Shown here: positions 12,918-25,147 of the stretch, piece after piece
Numbering within the stretch: position 1 is the first letter of the stretch
Layout: every line of letters begins with the position of its first letter
From: Heterohyrax brucei
Taxonomy: Eukaryota > Chordata > Mammalia > Hyracoidea > Procaviidae
Assembly (NCBI GenBank): GCA_028571685.1
Contig: CM053148.1
Location: 83,784,001-83,848,000 of the forward strand
Reading direction: 5' to 3'
DNA: 64,000 bases
Notes under the pieces: generated by a model
Told to the model about the DNA's origin: nothing
The model's database searches: none
The model's input: the letters and a program-made list of their open reading frames with translations, nothing else
Translations under genes and position numbers: made by a program

Positions 12918-13094
12918 ATGAACTGCACACCGGGAGAATCATGCCTAGTAACAAAGGTGATGCAGAGACTAGAAATACTTGACATTTGTATGTTGCCTGA
13001 CATACCAGGTGATGAAAGTGATGTTGAAGCACTGTGTCACTATCCCAATCCCAAACAGAACGTTACACATGGGAATGTCTCCAGTGAAAATTAG
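12918..13094 (+). other. Short ORF shared with copy B, unrecognised
   Basis: An ATG-initiated frame of 58 codons that aligns without gaps to codons 28-85 of the 101-codon frame at 54981-55286. The best-conserved part is residues 11-29 (VTKVMQRLEILDICMLPDI), identical in both. I recognise no family. Over 58 codons I count 17 amino-acid changes against 4 silent changes, close to what drift gives, so I do not think the protein is maintained. The upstream frame in this copy is closed by a TAG and has no earlier ATG. Confidence 0.3.
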
Positions 13095-13417
13095 AAACGG
13101 CTAAAAGAAAATTATATAACAAAATAATAAAGGAATTGTTAGTGAAGCCGTCGTTCTGCACAGATTTAAACAAATGTACATGCTTTAGTTGCAGAAATAC
13201 CTTAGATCATATATTTTTCCATGTACTTTCATTTATGCTGTTTTAAACTTGTATCTGTAAAGAAAGTCTCTGAGGTGTCGTTTACAGATAACTCTGGATG
13301 GTGACTGTCCAAGAGGACATGAAACTGTTCAGTTGACAAACACTATATTTACAAGAAACAGTTCTGAATCAGAGAAGAAAAACGAATGCTGTAAACGTTC
13401 TACACGATCATCATAAA

Positions 13418-13577
13418 GCCCAAAACTCCATCACCTTTGAGTCGATTCTGACTCATAGAGTCCCTATATAGGCCAGAATAGAACTGCCCCATAGAGTTTC
13501 CAAAGATTTTCCTGGCAGATTTGAACTGCAGACCTTTTGGTTAGCAGATGTATCATGTAACCACTATGCCACCACGG
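13418..13577 (-). mobile_element. AfroSINE specific to copy A
   Basis: Antisense SINE with GAGTCGATTCTGACTC, CCATAGAGTTTCC and GGTTAGCAG in order. The flanks carry a short duplication (CGATCATCA and CGGTCATCA), and copy B at about 55550 shows the empty site. It was therefore inserted after the duplication. Confidence 0.85.
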
Positions 13578-14664
13578 TCATCAGGCTTATAGTTCAAAAT
13601 GGCTAAGTATGGCTCATCAAGTCACACATAAATAAAAAGCCCCAAACACTTACCTAACACATATAACTTATACACCCACTCCCAGATCAAAGTAAAGACC
13701 TAAAATAAATAAGACTCTGAACATGATCATGATATGTTTTTATTCTTTTAAAAGTACCTACTAACGAAATGGTGCCACTTATCTTGGAAAGAAAGGTAAT
13801 GTAGATATATATTGAATTTCTCCAAATCTGCATTCTTCTTTGGGAAGCCAATTTCCAGAATAAAATTGCTGGATAACAATCAAATAAGTGCATGTGTGGG
13901 CATACCTATGTTAAGGGTATACCCAGGAAATTCAATGAACAGAGTCACGTAGATTAGGATACCTGAGAAAGACTCTGCGGAAGGAATAGGATTAGAACTA
14001 TGCCCTAAACAGTCCATGGGGTCAAGGAGGGGTAACGGTGGTCTTCCTGGAAGTATGGTGGGAACAGGAGCAAAATCCTAAGAGGCAGAACTCAGGGTAG
14101 AACAAGAGCTTCTTTTAAGGAAATCATAGAGAAAAATTTAGAAAAAAAAAAACAAGATATCAGACAAATAAGTTTGGATTTGGGATTAAAAGGAGACAAA
14201 ACACTCAGCAAGAAAGGTGCCCCCAAATGCCCCATGGATGCAACAGAAAGTAGGTTGGAGACTTCCAAAAGAAACTCAACATTCATCCCTTGATCAAGAA
14301 GTTACAGAAGTACTTAACTAGCATTGACTGAAGAGTGAATTTCCTTTGAGTGCTGTGGTATATACACTATAGGGAAGACATTAAAAGATTAAAAGATAAA
14401 AAGTGATCTGAATTTTAAGATAAAATTCATACTAAAAAAAAATCTGTAAACACATACAAATAACTGAGAACTAGAATTAATGACTAAAGTAAATCAAAGA
14501 CCAGGAAGTGATAAACCAAATGAGATTTCAGAATTTTAGTTTGGCACAAATTCACCCCTTTCTGAATGAAATGCATTACGAACTGGGTTGTTAGGGTAGA
14601 GAATGCTACAGTAGATAATGGCAGCAGATATTTCCTTGCAAGCAGGTAACCTCAACAGGCGTTT

Positions 14665-16560
14665 CATCCACCTGTGGAAACATTTCAACTGGTGTTCTGT
14701 CACGTATTGGAACCTTGTTTTCGTCATTGCCTAGCACAACTCGCACTTCTTGCAACACCTGAGGTCTTTGATCATATGCTACCTCCTGAAATAGTTACAT
14801 TTATTTTTGGTTCCATGACTCTGTTTTCCTTCCATATTCTTATGAGGATTCCTTTGTTGTTTGGTAGTTTGCCCACAGAATTCTTCAGTGATTACACTCT
14901 AAGACTTGATTTTTTTCTTCTGTTCTTTCAGCTTAAGAAATATAGAGCATGTTCTTCCATTTTGGTTTTGTAACTCCAAGTCTTTGCACATTTCATGATA
15001 GTGTTTTATCTTGTCTTCTTGAGCTGCCCTTTGAAATCTTCTCTTCAGCACCCTTGCATGGTTGTTTATTTCTTCTCTTACTTTAGATACTTTGTGTTCA
15101 AGAACAAATTTCAGAGTCTCTTCTAATACCTTTTTTGTTTTTCTGTGTTTTGTTGTCTTTTTAATGATTTTTTTTTTTTTTACTTTCTTCATATGTGATG
15201 TCCTTGATGTCATCTCACAAACTATGTAGTCTTCTCTTATTAATGTTCAGTGGGTCAAAGCTATTCTTGAGATAGACCTTAAATTCAGGTAGTATATATT
15301 TAAGGTTGTACTTTGGCTCTTGTGTACTTGTTTTAATTTTCTTCCATTTTAATATGAGTTTACATATGAGCAATTGATGTCTTATTCTGCCGTCAGCTCC
15401 GGGCGTTATTGTGACTGATGACAGTGAGCTTCTCCGTCATCTCTTTCCTCCTATATAGTCGATTTCATTCATGTGTTTTCCAGCTGATGAGGTCCTTGTG
15501 TATAATTACCACAAAAGTCTTTTTAGTGAAAGAGTCCTTGGTCTTACAAAATTCTAGCCTGTCATCTCTAGTGTTAGCCCTCTCTCCAAGAACATATTTC
15601 CCATCTACTAATCCTTCTTATTTGTTGCCCACTTTTGAATTCTAGTCAGTAGTAATTATTAATCCATCCTGATTTCTATTTGATCCATTTCAGAATGCAT
15701 ACATCGATGACAAATATTTAGCTTCTTCATCTTTGCTTTTAGAGGTTGACACATGAATTATAATAAATGTCTTATTAACTGCTCTTTTTTGAAGGCATAT
15801 GGATATTACTCTATCACTGACAGCACTACAGGAAAGATCTTGAAATATTACTGTTGATGATGAAAGTGATACCATTTCCCTTCAATTTATTATTCTTCAC
15901 ATGTTGTTGTTGTAAGTGCCATTGAGTCCGTTCCAACTCTTAGAGTCCCTATAGATTAGAGTAGAACTGTCTCATAGAGTTTCCAAGGAGTGGATTTCAA
16001 CTGCTGACTTCCTGACTAGCAACTGTAGTACTTCACCATGATAACACCAGAGTTTCTGTTCTTAGCAGACCATATAAAATCGTCCTTTAAAAGTGGCCCA
16101 TGTAAGTCTATTTCAAGTCACCAATGCCTGGGATATCAATTTTTATGAGTTTCATTTCATTTTTGACAACTTCCAGTTTTCCTTGATTCATGCTTTATAC
16201 GTTCCACATTTCTGTTATTAGTGGATATTTGTAGTTTTTTTTTCCCTCATTTTTAGTCATGCCACACCAGTAAATGCAGGTCCCCAAATTTTCCCCCCTT
16301 CATGCCATTAAGGTCACTCAGCTTTGAGGAAGTAGCTCTTCTCTGGTTGTGTTCTGAATGCTTTGAATCCCAGGGGTTCATCTTCTGCCATGTGTAGCCG
16401 ACAATGTTCTGATGCTGCTCATAATGTTTTCACTGGCCAATTTACAAATGTGTACATATTGTATATTGTAGTATTTGTAACACATTGTTTCCAGAGGAGC
16501 GTTAACTCATTAGAGGTATTCAAAACACAAATTGGTGTGACAAGACTTACTGGTTATCCT
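14665..16560 (-). mobile_element. RTE/BovB-type LINE fragment, copy A
   Basis: The element is antisense. I recognise the afrotherian RTE by its reversed words such as GATCATATGCTACCTCCTGAAAT, TCTTCTTGAGCTGCCCTTTGAAATC and GCATATGGATATTACTCTATCACTGACAGC. It covers the region between endonuclease and reverse transcriptase. All frames are broken. The homologous fragment in copy B is 56950-58350, so the insertion predates the duplication. An AfroSINE at 15905-16060 interrupts only this copy. Confidence 0.8.
15905..16060 (-). mobile_element. AfroSINE inside RTE fragment
   Basis: Antisense SINE beginning after a TTGTTGTTGTTG run with GTGCCATTGAGTCC, followed by CATAGAGTTTCCAAGGAGTGG. It is not present in the copy B fragment. 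Confidence 0.8.
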
Positions 16561-17639
16561 AGCTGAAATAGAGGCACCCAGAAGTGTAATGAATGGCTTA
16601 GAACTTCCACAATTATTTGTATACTAGCAAACTGTCAATTCAAACAAGTCTTAGGAGGAAGAGTTCATCTAGGTTCCATGAAGTTTCGGCTGAAACAACT
16701 GAAATTTTAGTTGGAAGAGCTACATCTGAGAGAATTCGTCCACCACATGACTTGAAAGCTGGTGCTGGCTACAAGCTCATCTGTAGCTGAGAGTCGGAGC
16801 TTTGGCTTGTTACCTGTATTTGGGGGAAAAAAAACTGCATCATATACTAGTCCTTTAAGAAATTATATTTTTATCATTTTTATACCACCTAATGGTAGAA
16901 CATTTCCTTTTTTCTTCTTTTTTCCCTAAGTCCTTTTCTTTGTTGTTTCTGAGGATACTTTGTAAACTGTGAAAATCAGTTAAATTTGGTATTTCTGGTA
17001 AATGGGTCATATGTGTCAAATGTACTATAGATATGTGAAAAATATTTCTTGAGTTACAGTGAACTTTTAAATTTTTTTGTGGATTGCATCATGATTTTTT
17101 TTTTCCTTGCATTACAGAAGACTCTTGAATGTGACAGAAACAAAGTGGGTAGCAAGACTATCTCACTAGAGGCAGGGTTTTTTGTTTTTTGTTTTTTTTT
17201 TAAGCAATTGGTTTTGTTTAAGTGATTATAGCTACATGGTTAAAATGTAGTTGGCCACAACATTTTCATTATACATTCATGGACACAAATACACTTAAAA
17301 TTGCAATCATGAAAACTATTTTCCATGATCTAAAACTGTAGATGAAAATTTAGTAGTATATTGTTGAATATGACTGAAAAATAAAATGATTCCAAATTTC
17401 TGATTTGAATTATTAGAGAAAGCCACACTGCATATTACTTGTTGTGAACTACAGTCACACTGAGGATTGAGAATTCCTAGGTACTAGGAATCTTTAAGGT
17501 AAAAATATCATATTGCCAGAAATTTTCTGCTTAGAATGCAAAAGAAATGAAGTAATTGGAAAGAATCTTAATATCAAGTCTGGCAATATACTTAATTATC
17601 AATCAAATCTGTCAAAATTCTAAGCAAATAGTTGTCCAA

Positions 17640-19195
17640 TAGCTGCTGAAAACATTCAGTCCTTTAGGAGTTGCAGGCCCTGCCTTGCAACTGACAATGA
17701 AAGCACCTCATAGGCCTTCCCAAGATGCTATGACGTGGTTCAAAGAAGGGTGAGGTTACAGCCTTGCTGGCATCTTTCACAAGACCCCAGCCATAACTTT
17801 AGGAACCATCATCCTAAACACAGCTTTTCTACTAGAGAAGCACTCCCCAGACAGGCACTACTTTGGGGCACAAGAATTAGCCCCAGCTCAGACCTCTGGA
17901 TAGGTGACTCCACCTCACAGCTGATCAAAATGGTATCGCACCTGAGCTTCCCTTTCTGCCATGAAATAGCAGAATCTACGGTGCAGCTCAGACATGGGAA
18001 GTGGAGGGGACAGTGATGGCCTCAGTCAGTACCTGGGTTCTCAGACTGTGGTTTTCCCAAGCACAGTCTCTCTGCTGTGCTACATGTTGTTTACTTAAGC
18101 ACTGCAGTTCAGCATATTTGCTAACTCATGCTCAGTCCCTGCTTCCCGGATAACAAAGAAGGCATCAGTCCACCCAAATGATAAGTCAGCAGAAGCAGGA
18201 CTCAGTGTGCCACTGCCTCATGTTAGAGAGAGGTAATTTCCCCTTACTGGCACTTAGTTCTGTCTGACAACCCTGTGCCAGATCTTAAATCTCCCCAGAA
18301 GTCCATGCTGTTCCATTCACTTATCATTCCAGGATTTATTTCTCAGAGAGAATTGAAGAGACATGTGTCTAGTCTGTCATCCTGGCCCCGCCCCATTACA
18401 TAATTCTTTTTATTCTACCTCTGATAATTTCAGAACGCCTTTTTAATCTGGATCATTTCTGATACAGACATCACCTCATGGGCCATCTGCAGATGCTAGG
18501 ACTTGGCTCAAAGATGAGGCAGTTAGGGACTGCTGCACTTGGCCACCAGCCACCACCTCATTATCTATGCATGATTGTCATAAAGGCAGCTTTTGTGCTA
18601 GGAAAAGCACTATACAAAGACGCACTGTTGCTCAGTGTGGGAAGTAGCACTAGCTGAGCCCCCAGGCATGTCTGACTCTGCCTCTCAACTGACCAAGATG
18701 GCATCTTGTTGAGCCACTGCTCTTGCACTGAGTCAGCAGTATCTATGCCGCAGCTTAGAGAAGAGAGGACAAAGGGGCACTGGTACCCTTGGTCGCCAGC
18801 TACTGTTGGGTTCTAAAGATGTGGCTGTCCCAAGCACAGTCTCTCTGATGCAGGATGCACTGTACACTTTGGTGCTGTAGTTTAGCAAAGTAGTTGGTCC
18901 ATGCCAGGCTCACAGGCTCAGCAGACCCAGTCCCAGCCTCCAAGTTAACAAAGAAGGCATCCATACTTGTAGGCCACTCAGCTGATGTGCCAGTAGAAGT
19001 GGGACTCAGTGCACTGCTACCTTGCCTCTAACAGAGGTAGTTTCCCCCTTCCTGATGCCTAGTCCAATTTCTCAACCCTATGCCTGATCTTGGAGCTCCC
19101 AGCATGTCCACACTACTCAGTTTAATCATTCTTCTAGGCCTTAGTTCTCTGAGGGAATCAAGGAGATGTGTCTAGTCCACCATCCTGGCCATTCT
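17640..19195 (-). mobile_element. Two tandem antisense L1 5' ends
   Basis: Two homologous units of about 760 bases (17640-18398 and 18400-19195) follow each other head to tail. Each ends on the + strand in a reversed L1 start word (GTCATCCTGGCC and CCATCCTGGCC). Shared landmarks are TCCCAAGCACAGTCTCTCTG and GTTAACAAAGAAGGCAT. The second unit begins with about 70 bases resembling the start of ORF1, as at 52305-52350. Read on the - strand this is an L1 promoter region present twice. It occupies the position that, in copy B, leads into the ADAMTS1-like exon. Confidence 0.7.
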
Positions 19196-19239
19196 TTGTA
19201 TCAGAAGGGTGTGTTTTTTGGATCTTCTTCACCAAGTGC

Positions 19240-19765
19240 ATCAAAGGATCTTCGCTTTCACTAGCAAGGTAGTGTCAATTGCCTAACATAGGTTTTAATG
19301 AGTCTTCCTTCAATCCTGATGCTTCTTTCTTCTTCATATAGTCCAGGTTCTCAGGTTATTTGTTCAGCAAAAAGTTTGAATAGATATATACCGTAAGGAG
19401 AGAGCCATGATGCATACCTTTCCTGACTTTAAATCACTCAGTATCCCCTTGTTCTGCCTGATGATCAATAGAAAACAAATAAGCTTTTCTACAGAATAGG
19501 GCGAAACATCTTCCATATTGTAGACATGTTGTCAGGAGAGATCAGTCCCTTAAGAATGACATCACGCTTGTTAGGGAGTCAGCAAAAAAGAGAAAGACCC
19601 CCAGTGAAATGGACTGACACAGTGGTTGCAATAATGGGCTCACATATAACAATGATTGTGGGCCTGGTGCAGGACCAGGAAATATTTTGCTCTGTTGTGC
19701 ATATGTTTGCTATGATTTGCAACCAACTTGACAGTTGCTAACAACAGCAACAATAGGGTGAAACC
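19240..19765. mobile_element. 5'-inverted RTE insertion, copy A
   Basis: An antisense RTE reverse-transcriptase piece (about 19240-19490) is joined to a sense piece of the RTE 3' end or its derived SINE (about 19500-19765: GACATGTTGTCAGGAGAG, AATGGACTGACACAGTGG, AACAACAGCAAC). The same composite with the same junction occurs at 62580-63120. The next 195 bases outside the element also match between the two sites. Confidence 0.7.
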
Positions 19766-20895
19766 TTTTTACCTGGGAGAATTGGTAACCCTTTTCTTGA
19801 TCAATGTAGTGCCTTAGTAGAAAGTAAGCAAGGGACCTCTTTCTGTCACCATTCATTTCATTTTAAGCCTTGTGCGTGTACTTTTGCATCTGGCTGCAAC
19901 TTTGTGCTGCATTTTGTAACTGGTGCCTGGGCTTTCACAGTACGGCCCAGAAGGAGATGGAGTGTCTAGGCAGTTTTATAAAATGTGTGTTACATAAAGT
20001 TTTGTAACAGTTTTACAAACTAAAACATAAATAAGAATTTTTAACCAAGGCTTTCAATATTCATCATAGAGCGTGATTTCTAAAAACATAGCTTTATATC
20101 ATATACTTCCAGTCACATTTCTCTAAACTTTCCCTCATTTGAACATTTTGGTTCTTCATTATTACAAAAAATCAGACAAAAGACATCATTGCTTATGTAT
20201 GTTTGAGAATACCTCTAAGTACCTCAAATTGTTCTGATGTCACTGAAATATGTCCAAAATAAAGACTACAGACAAGTGAGTAAAAGAAATTGTGACATAG
20301 TATACAGATTGACCTCCATGAATGTGCATTCAATTTCTCTGGCATAAAGAGTATGTGAGAATCTCCACACTCCCGCATCCTCACCAATGTGAGAATTGCA
20401 TATTGTGATTTACTTTGAACTTATTTGGTTATTTGTGAGATTTTTGTTGATTTTTTTATTACATTTGTTTAAGTATCAACTTGTTTCTTTCTTGGTGACT
20501 TGTTTTGTTATATTAAGTGAATTTTTCCATTGTGATGCCTGGATTTTAAAAATGATTGTGAGCATTGTCTTTAAGAATATTAACACTCTGACATAAGCTG
20601 TTGATATATTTACAATTTTAATCTATTTAAGCCTTTTTATGTTGTTTCTTGATATACAGCAATTCTTGAAAGTTTGACAAATTCGTCGATGGTTTTCTTT
20701 TGAGAGAATCATTTACCTTTGGGCACAAAAGACCTTATTTTCCCCAAAATAAATCAAATACACACAGTCAGGTGCCACAAGTATTTGTTCAGACAACACT
20801 GGATGTCTTATGCTTCTGTGGTCACATAAGAATTTCTTGGTGTGTGTGTGTGAGTGTGTGTGTGTGTTAAGAGAAAACAAGTATGCTTTTCTTTG
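19765..20895. other. Unassigned AT-rich stretch
   Basis: The first 195 bases match 63120-63320 (shared CCTTAGYAGAAAGTAAGCAAG). The rest has no gene I can support. About 20370-20600 faintly resembles the 3' part of a very old antisense L1. A TG microsatellite lies at 20838-20868. Confidence 0.5.
20838..20868. repeat. TG dinucleotide microsatellite
   Basis: Thirty-one bases of TG repeats interrupted once by GAG, just upstream of the Tigger-like element. Confidence 0.9.
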
Positions 20896-21883
20896 CAGGT
20901 GTATCTCAGTTTATTGTGCTTCACTTTATTATACTTTGAAAACAATGTGTTTTTTACCAATTGAAGGTTTGTGGTGTCATTTTTCCAAAGCATATGCTTG
21001 TTTCGTGTCTCTGTGTCACATTTTGCTCACATCTCAACATTTTTCATTGTCAATCTGTTACGGTGATCAGTGATCTTTGATGGTAGTATTATAATAGTTT
21101 TCAGGGCATCGCAAATCACACCCATATAAGGTAGCGGGGTTAATCCACAAATCCACAACTCCTGTGTATGTGCTGACTGCTCCAACAGTGAACTTCTATG
21201 CCATCTCTCCTCTTCACTTTGAACATCTCTATTCCCTGAAATAGGATAATACTGAAATTAGGACAATTAATAATTTTACAGTTACTTCAATGTTGAGTGA
21301 AAGGAAAAGTCATATGATTCTCTTTCCATTGAAAGCTATAAATAATTTAGCTCAATGAGGAAGGCATGTATAAAGCCAAGATTAGGCTAGAAGCAAGGTC
21401 TCTTGCATCAGACAGTTAGCCAATGTGTAAATGCAAAGGATAATTTATTCACAGAGATTGAAAGTGCTGCTCCAGTGAACACACAGTGGAAAGAAAGTGA
21501 ACCAGCTTTATTACTGATAAGGACAAGGTTTGAGTGTTCTGGATAGAATATGAAACCAGCCTTTTTATGTTTTTGCTCCAGCCAAAGCCTGGTCCAGAGC
21601 AAAGCTCTATGTGTCTTCATTTCTATGAAGGCTGAGAGAAGTGGGAAAGCTTTGCCAGAAAGATTGAAGCAAGCAGAGGCTTGTTCACAAGATTGAGAAA
21701 AGGATCTGTCCCTATAACACAAAAGCAAGGTGAAGCAGCAAATGCTTACGCAGAAGCTTCAGCAGAAGTTTCAGAAGAAGATCTAGCTAACTGATGAAGG
21801 TGGCTACACTAAAAACAATCTTATGTTGGTAGAACATGCCATCTGGAATTTCGTAGCTGGAGAGGGAAAATCAATTCCTGCCT
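20896..21883 (+). mobile_element. Tigger1-like DNA transposon, 3' truncated
   Basis: Begins with the Tigger terminal repeat (CAGGTGTATCTCAGTTTATTG). It continues colinearly through leader words I recognise (AATTGAAGGTTTGTGG, CGTGTCTCTGTGTCACATTTTG, GGTGATCAGTGATCTTTGATG) into the pogo-type transposase: CTCTTGCATCAGACAGTTAGCC, CCAGTGAACACAC, GAAGGTGGCTACACTAAA. The transposase frame is broken throughout and the right half and right terminal repeat are missing. It is cut off at the RTE fragment that starts at 21884. Tigger elements are old, immobile DNA transposons of placental mammals. Confidence 0.85.
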
Positions 21884-22640
21884 TGTTTTCTTGATGGTGA
21901 GGTGCAATCCATACTGAGGGCTGTGTTCCTTGGTCTTCATCAGTGTTTCAGATCTTCTTCACTTCCAGCAAGTAAGGTGGTGTTGTCTGCATAATGCAGG
22001 TTGTTAATGAGTCATCCTCCAATCCTGATGCCTCATTCTTCTTTGTGTAATCCAGTTTCTTAGATTACTTGCTTAGCATACAGATTGAAGACATATGGTG
22101 AAAGGTTACAACTCTGACACATATCTGTCCTGACTTTAAGCCATGTAGTGCTCCCTTGTTCTGTTTACATGACTGCCTCTTGATCCACAAACAGATCATT
22201 AAGAACACAATTAATTGTGCTAGAATTCCCATTTTTTGCAATGTTAGACATAATTTGCTATGATCCACACAGTTGAGTGCTTTTGCGTAGTCAATGTGAT
22301 GAAGGTAAACATCCTTCTGTTATTCTCTGCTTTCAGCCAAGATCCATCTGACATCAGCAATGATATCCCTGTTTCCACAGTCTTTTCTGAATCCAGCTTG
22401 AATTTCTGGAAGTTGCTTGTTAATGTACTGTTGCATTCATTTTTGAATAATCTTGAGCAAAATTTTACTTGCTGTGATGTTAATGATATTGTTCAGTAAT
22501 TTCTGTATTCATTTGGATTACTTTCTTTAGAAAAGGCATAAATGTGGATCTCTTCCAGTCAATTGGCCAGGTAGCTGTCCTCCAAATTTCTTGGCATAGA
22601 TGAATGAGCACACAAGGACCATTTTCTCATGCCAAGAGCC
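21884..22640 (-). mobile_element. RTE/BovB-type LINE, reverse-transcriptase part
   Basis: Antisense. On the - strand, 22065-22268 reads DHSKLCLTLQKMGI, typical of the RTE/BovB reverse transcriptase region. The + strand carries reversed family words such as CATAATGCAGGTTGTTAATGAG and CCATCTGACATCAGCAATGAT. Frames are broken. Confidence 0.85.
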
Positions 22641-22649
22641 TACTACCAC

Positions 22650-23265
22650 ACTGTCATTGCCTTAAAGAATTCAGTTTCCTCCTTGGCCTGCTTTTGCTGC
22701 CATCAAGGGAGCCATTAGGGCTCTGCATATAGAACAGGTGGGAAGTTCTAAACTGGGCAGTGAGCAAATCATTGCTTTGGGGAACAGACCTGCAGGGTGG
22801 GAAAAGAGAAGAATTCTAAAACATGGCCTAGGCCCATGAGAAAGAGAAAAAGATTCTAAAGTGATAGAAAGGTAATGCCTGGGCAATAAGCACTCACATA
22901 ACAAAGCCTGGTAAAAGCTTAACAGGAAGAATCACGGACTATCTACTTTGGACAGCTCAGGAGAGTAAAATTTCAGTCTTGAGAAAGAGAGCAAACTGGG
23001 AGGCAGGGTAGGTATCCAGAAGGGACTAGGCAAGCCAGAAGAAGACCTCCCAAGTAGATTCTACTGGCAGGCCCACGACAGCCAGTGGTTGTCAGCCTCT
23101 TAAGCGAGCTGGGAGCAGGCAGTAGAGGCTTGGCGGAGCAGGGTTCACAAAGCAGCTGCCCTGACCTGAAAGCTGCATGGTCTGGGCTCTCTGTCACTCC
23201 CTGGAGTTCTCCCAGTCTGATATCCTCTGGATCCAGGGAGAGAGCCTAGGCAGCAGTTTCAAAAC
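22650..23265 (-). repeat. Unclassified interspersed repeat
   Basis: The reverse complement of this block matches 63350-63995: shared ATTTGCTYACTGCCCAGTTTAG, AAGAGGCTGACAACAACT-like and CTGCCCAGG. It may be an LTR-like or other dispersed element; I do not recognise the family. A 77-codon open frame on the - strand (22671-22904) is part of the repeat and not a gene. Confidence 0.5.
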
Positions 23266-23400
23266 ACATAAAAAAGTTGCAACCTGACTCAAGAACACAC
23301 ACAAGCTATAAAATGAGGTTAACAGGGATGGAATGCACAATCAATGAAGGCACTACTTTGAAGAAGAAAATGTGGGGTTACCACATCTCTTAGGTACAAA

Positions 23401-23900
23401 GATTTCATTCTGTTGTTGATGTTTTTAGGTGCCTTTGAGTCAGTTCTGGCTTACAGTGAATCCATGTCCCACAGAACAAAGCATTCCCCCATTCTGTGCC
23501 ACACTCACAATTGTTGTTATACTTGAGTCCATTGTTTTAGTCCCTCTGCTGATCCATCTCGTTCAGAGTCTTCCTTTTTTTCACTGCCCTTCTACTTTAC
23601 TGAGCATGATGTCCTTCTCCAGGGACTGATCCTGCCTGGTAACTTGTCCAAAGTATTTAAGACATAGTGTCACCATCCTTGCATCTAAACAGCATTCTCA
23701 CTGTTCATTCTTTTGTTGAGTCTGTGATATATTCAATATTCTTTTCCAGCACTACAATTCAAATGCATCAATTCTTCTCTGGTCTTCCTCATTTATTGTG
23801 CAGTTTTCACATGCAAATGATGCTTCTGAAAAGACCATGCCATGGGGGCAGGTACACCTTAGTCTTCAAAGTTATGTGTGCTTATAAAAACTTAAAAGAG
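23401..23900 (-). mobile_element. RTE 3' part, left of the L1 insertion
   Basis: Antisense RTE 3' end or its derived SINE: GTTCTGGCTTACAGTGAATCC, AGCATGATGTCCTTCTCCAGG, TTAGTCTTCAAAG. It runs up to CTTAAAAGAG at 23900. It continues at 36802 with ATCTTTTGCAGTAGATTTGCCC, so one element was split by the L1 at 23901-36786. Confidence 0.85.
23886..23900 (+). repeat. Target-site duplication, left, of L1(+)
   Basis: AAAAACTTAAAAGAG, repeated exactly at 36787-36801 after the L1 A-rich tail. Confidence 0.85.
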
Positions 23901-24179
23901 GAGATGGAGTCAAGATGGCAGACTAAGCACATGTCTTCCTATATTCCTCTGGAAATAAAGACCTGAATTGATAATCAAATGGAGACTTCTGGTCACCTAG
24001 TGAGTTCCAAGACACAGCACAGAGCTGTTTATTTGGACTTCATACCACTGAATGAAGAACATCTTCTCTTTCACTGATTCCTGCTCCTGGCTAGTCCTGG
24101 CTCCCACGGACTGAAGACAGCCTAGAGAAACATCTGTGGTCCATTCTCACAGTATCTCTCCCAGCCTTTACTGACTCAC

Positions 24180-25147
24180 ATGATGCCCCAAAAGCAACAG
24201 ATCCTTGAGAAAATGGCAAACAAGAATTCACCCATGGCTTCAGAAAGCTCCCAAATGAAACAAACAGGGAGCTTTCTGGATGAAGCAACTTTTCTGAAAT
24301 TATCAGAAGGTGAATACAAAAGGATTGTATACAGAACCCTTCTAGACTTTATACAAAATGCAACACAGCAAAATGAAAAATTAAGCAAGCTGTTTGATCT
24401 GGTAGAACACTAGTACTCTGAAATCCACCAGATCAAGAACAAAATCAAAGTCATAAAAACTTCCATTCAAAGCCAAGAAAGCAGAATGGAACAAGTGGAA
24501 AAAAGACTTTCTGACTGGGAAGACAGAGCTAATTGACACCAGCTTCTATGAGGATAAATCAGAAAAAAGAAACAAGAAAAATGAAGAAGCTTTAAGAAGC
24601 ATGTGGAAATCTATTAAGAGGAACAACCTTCGATTAATTGGAGTTCCTGAACAAGACAAGACACCTGAGAACATAGAGAGTATTGCTGCTGAGCTGCTGA
24701 AAGAAAACTTGCCAGAAATCATGAAGAAAGAGAATATAGATACCCAAGATGCATATGGAATGCTACTCAATATAGATCTCAAAAGAAAGGCTCCAAGTTT
24801 AACTATAATCAAGTTTAACAAAATGAAACATAAGCAGAAACCCTTAAAGGCAGCAAGACTCAAAGCAAAGCTAACATTCAGAGGGAAATCCTCTAGGCTT
24901 TCGTCAGATTTCTCAGCAGGTTTCTCAGCTGGCATGGTGACAGAGGCATGACACATTCAAAGCCTTGAAGGAGGAGAACTTCCAATCAAGAATTATATAT
25001 CTTGCAAAACTATCTTCCAAATACGAAAATGAAATGAAGACATTTGCAGATAAACAGAAACTCAGAGACTTTGTAAAAACCAAACCAAAGCTACAAGAAA
25101 TACTGAAAGAAGACCTTGGCTTTGGCTTAGAAGAACAAAACCACTAA
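24180..25147 (+). pseudogene. L1(+) ORF1 remnant
   Basis: Starts MMPQKQQ at an ATG after the 5'UTR. It stays open for 77 codons to a TAG at 24411-24413, then resumes in shifted frames. Pieces matching the intact ORF1 at 32524-33474 are RNNLRLIGVPEQ (about 24619-24656), the TFRGK stretch (24871-24885) and the C-terminus ending FGLEEQ (to 25147). ORF1p is the L1 RNA-binding chaperone that coats the L1 transcript. This copy cannot make it. Confidence 0.85.

Larger units (their letters stand above)
385..17628 (+). repeat. Copy A of a local segmental duplication
   Basis: Colinear with 45205-59513 in the same orientation, with roughly four bases in five matching where I compared them by eye. Matching blocks include the left flank (about 385-980 with 45205-45785), the L1 5' junction (11103 with 53395), segment S, the stretch around 12900-13330 (with 55040-55500), the antisense RTE fragment and the end (17400-17628 with 59280-59513). 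Homology stops abruptly after the shared words AAATTCTAAG. Copy A has extra material: segment S to the left of its L1, two younger L1 insertions, two AfroSINEs, an AT palindrome and a 174-base tandem duplication. Confidence 0.85.

Noticed and set aside
21408-21728. 106-codon open frame on the - strand
   Set aside because: Antisense to the Tigger1-like transposase region.
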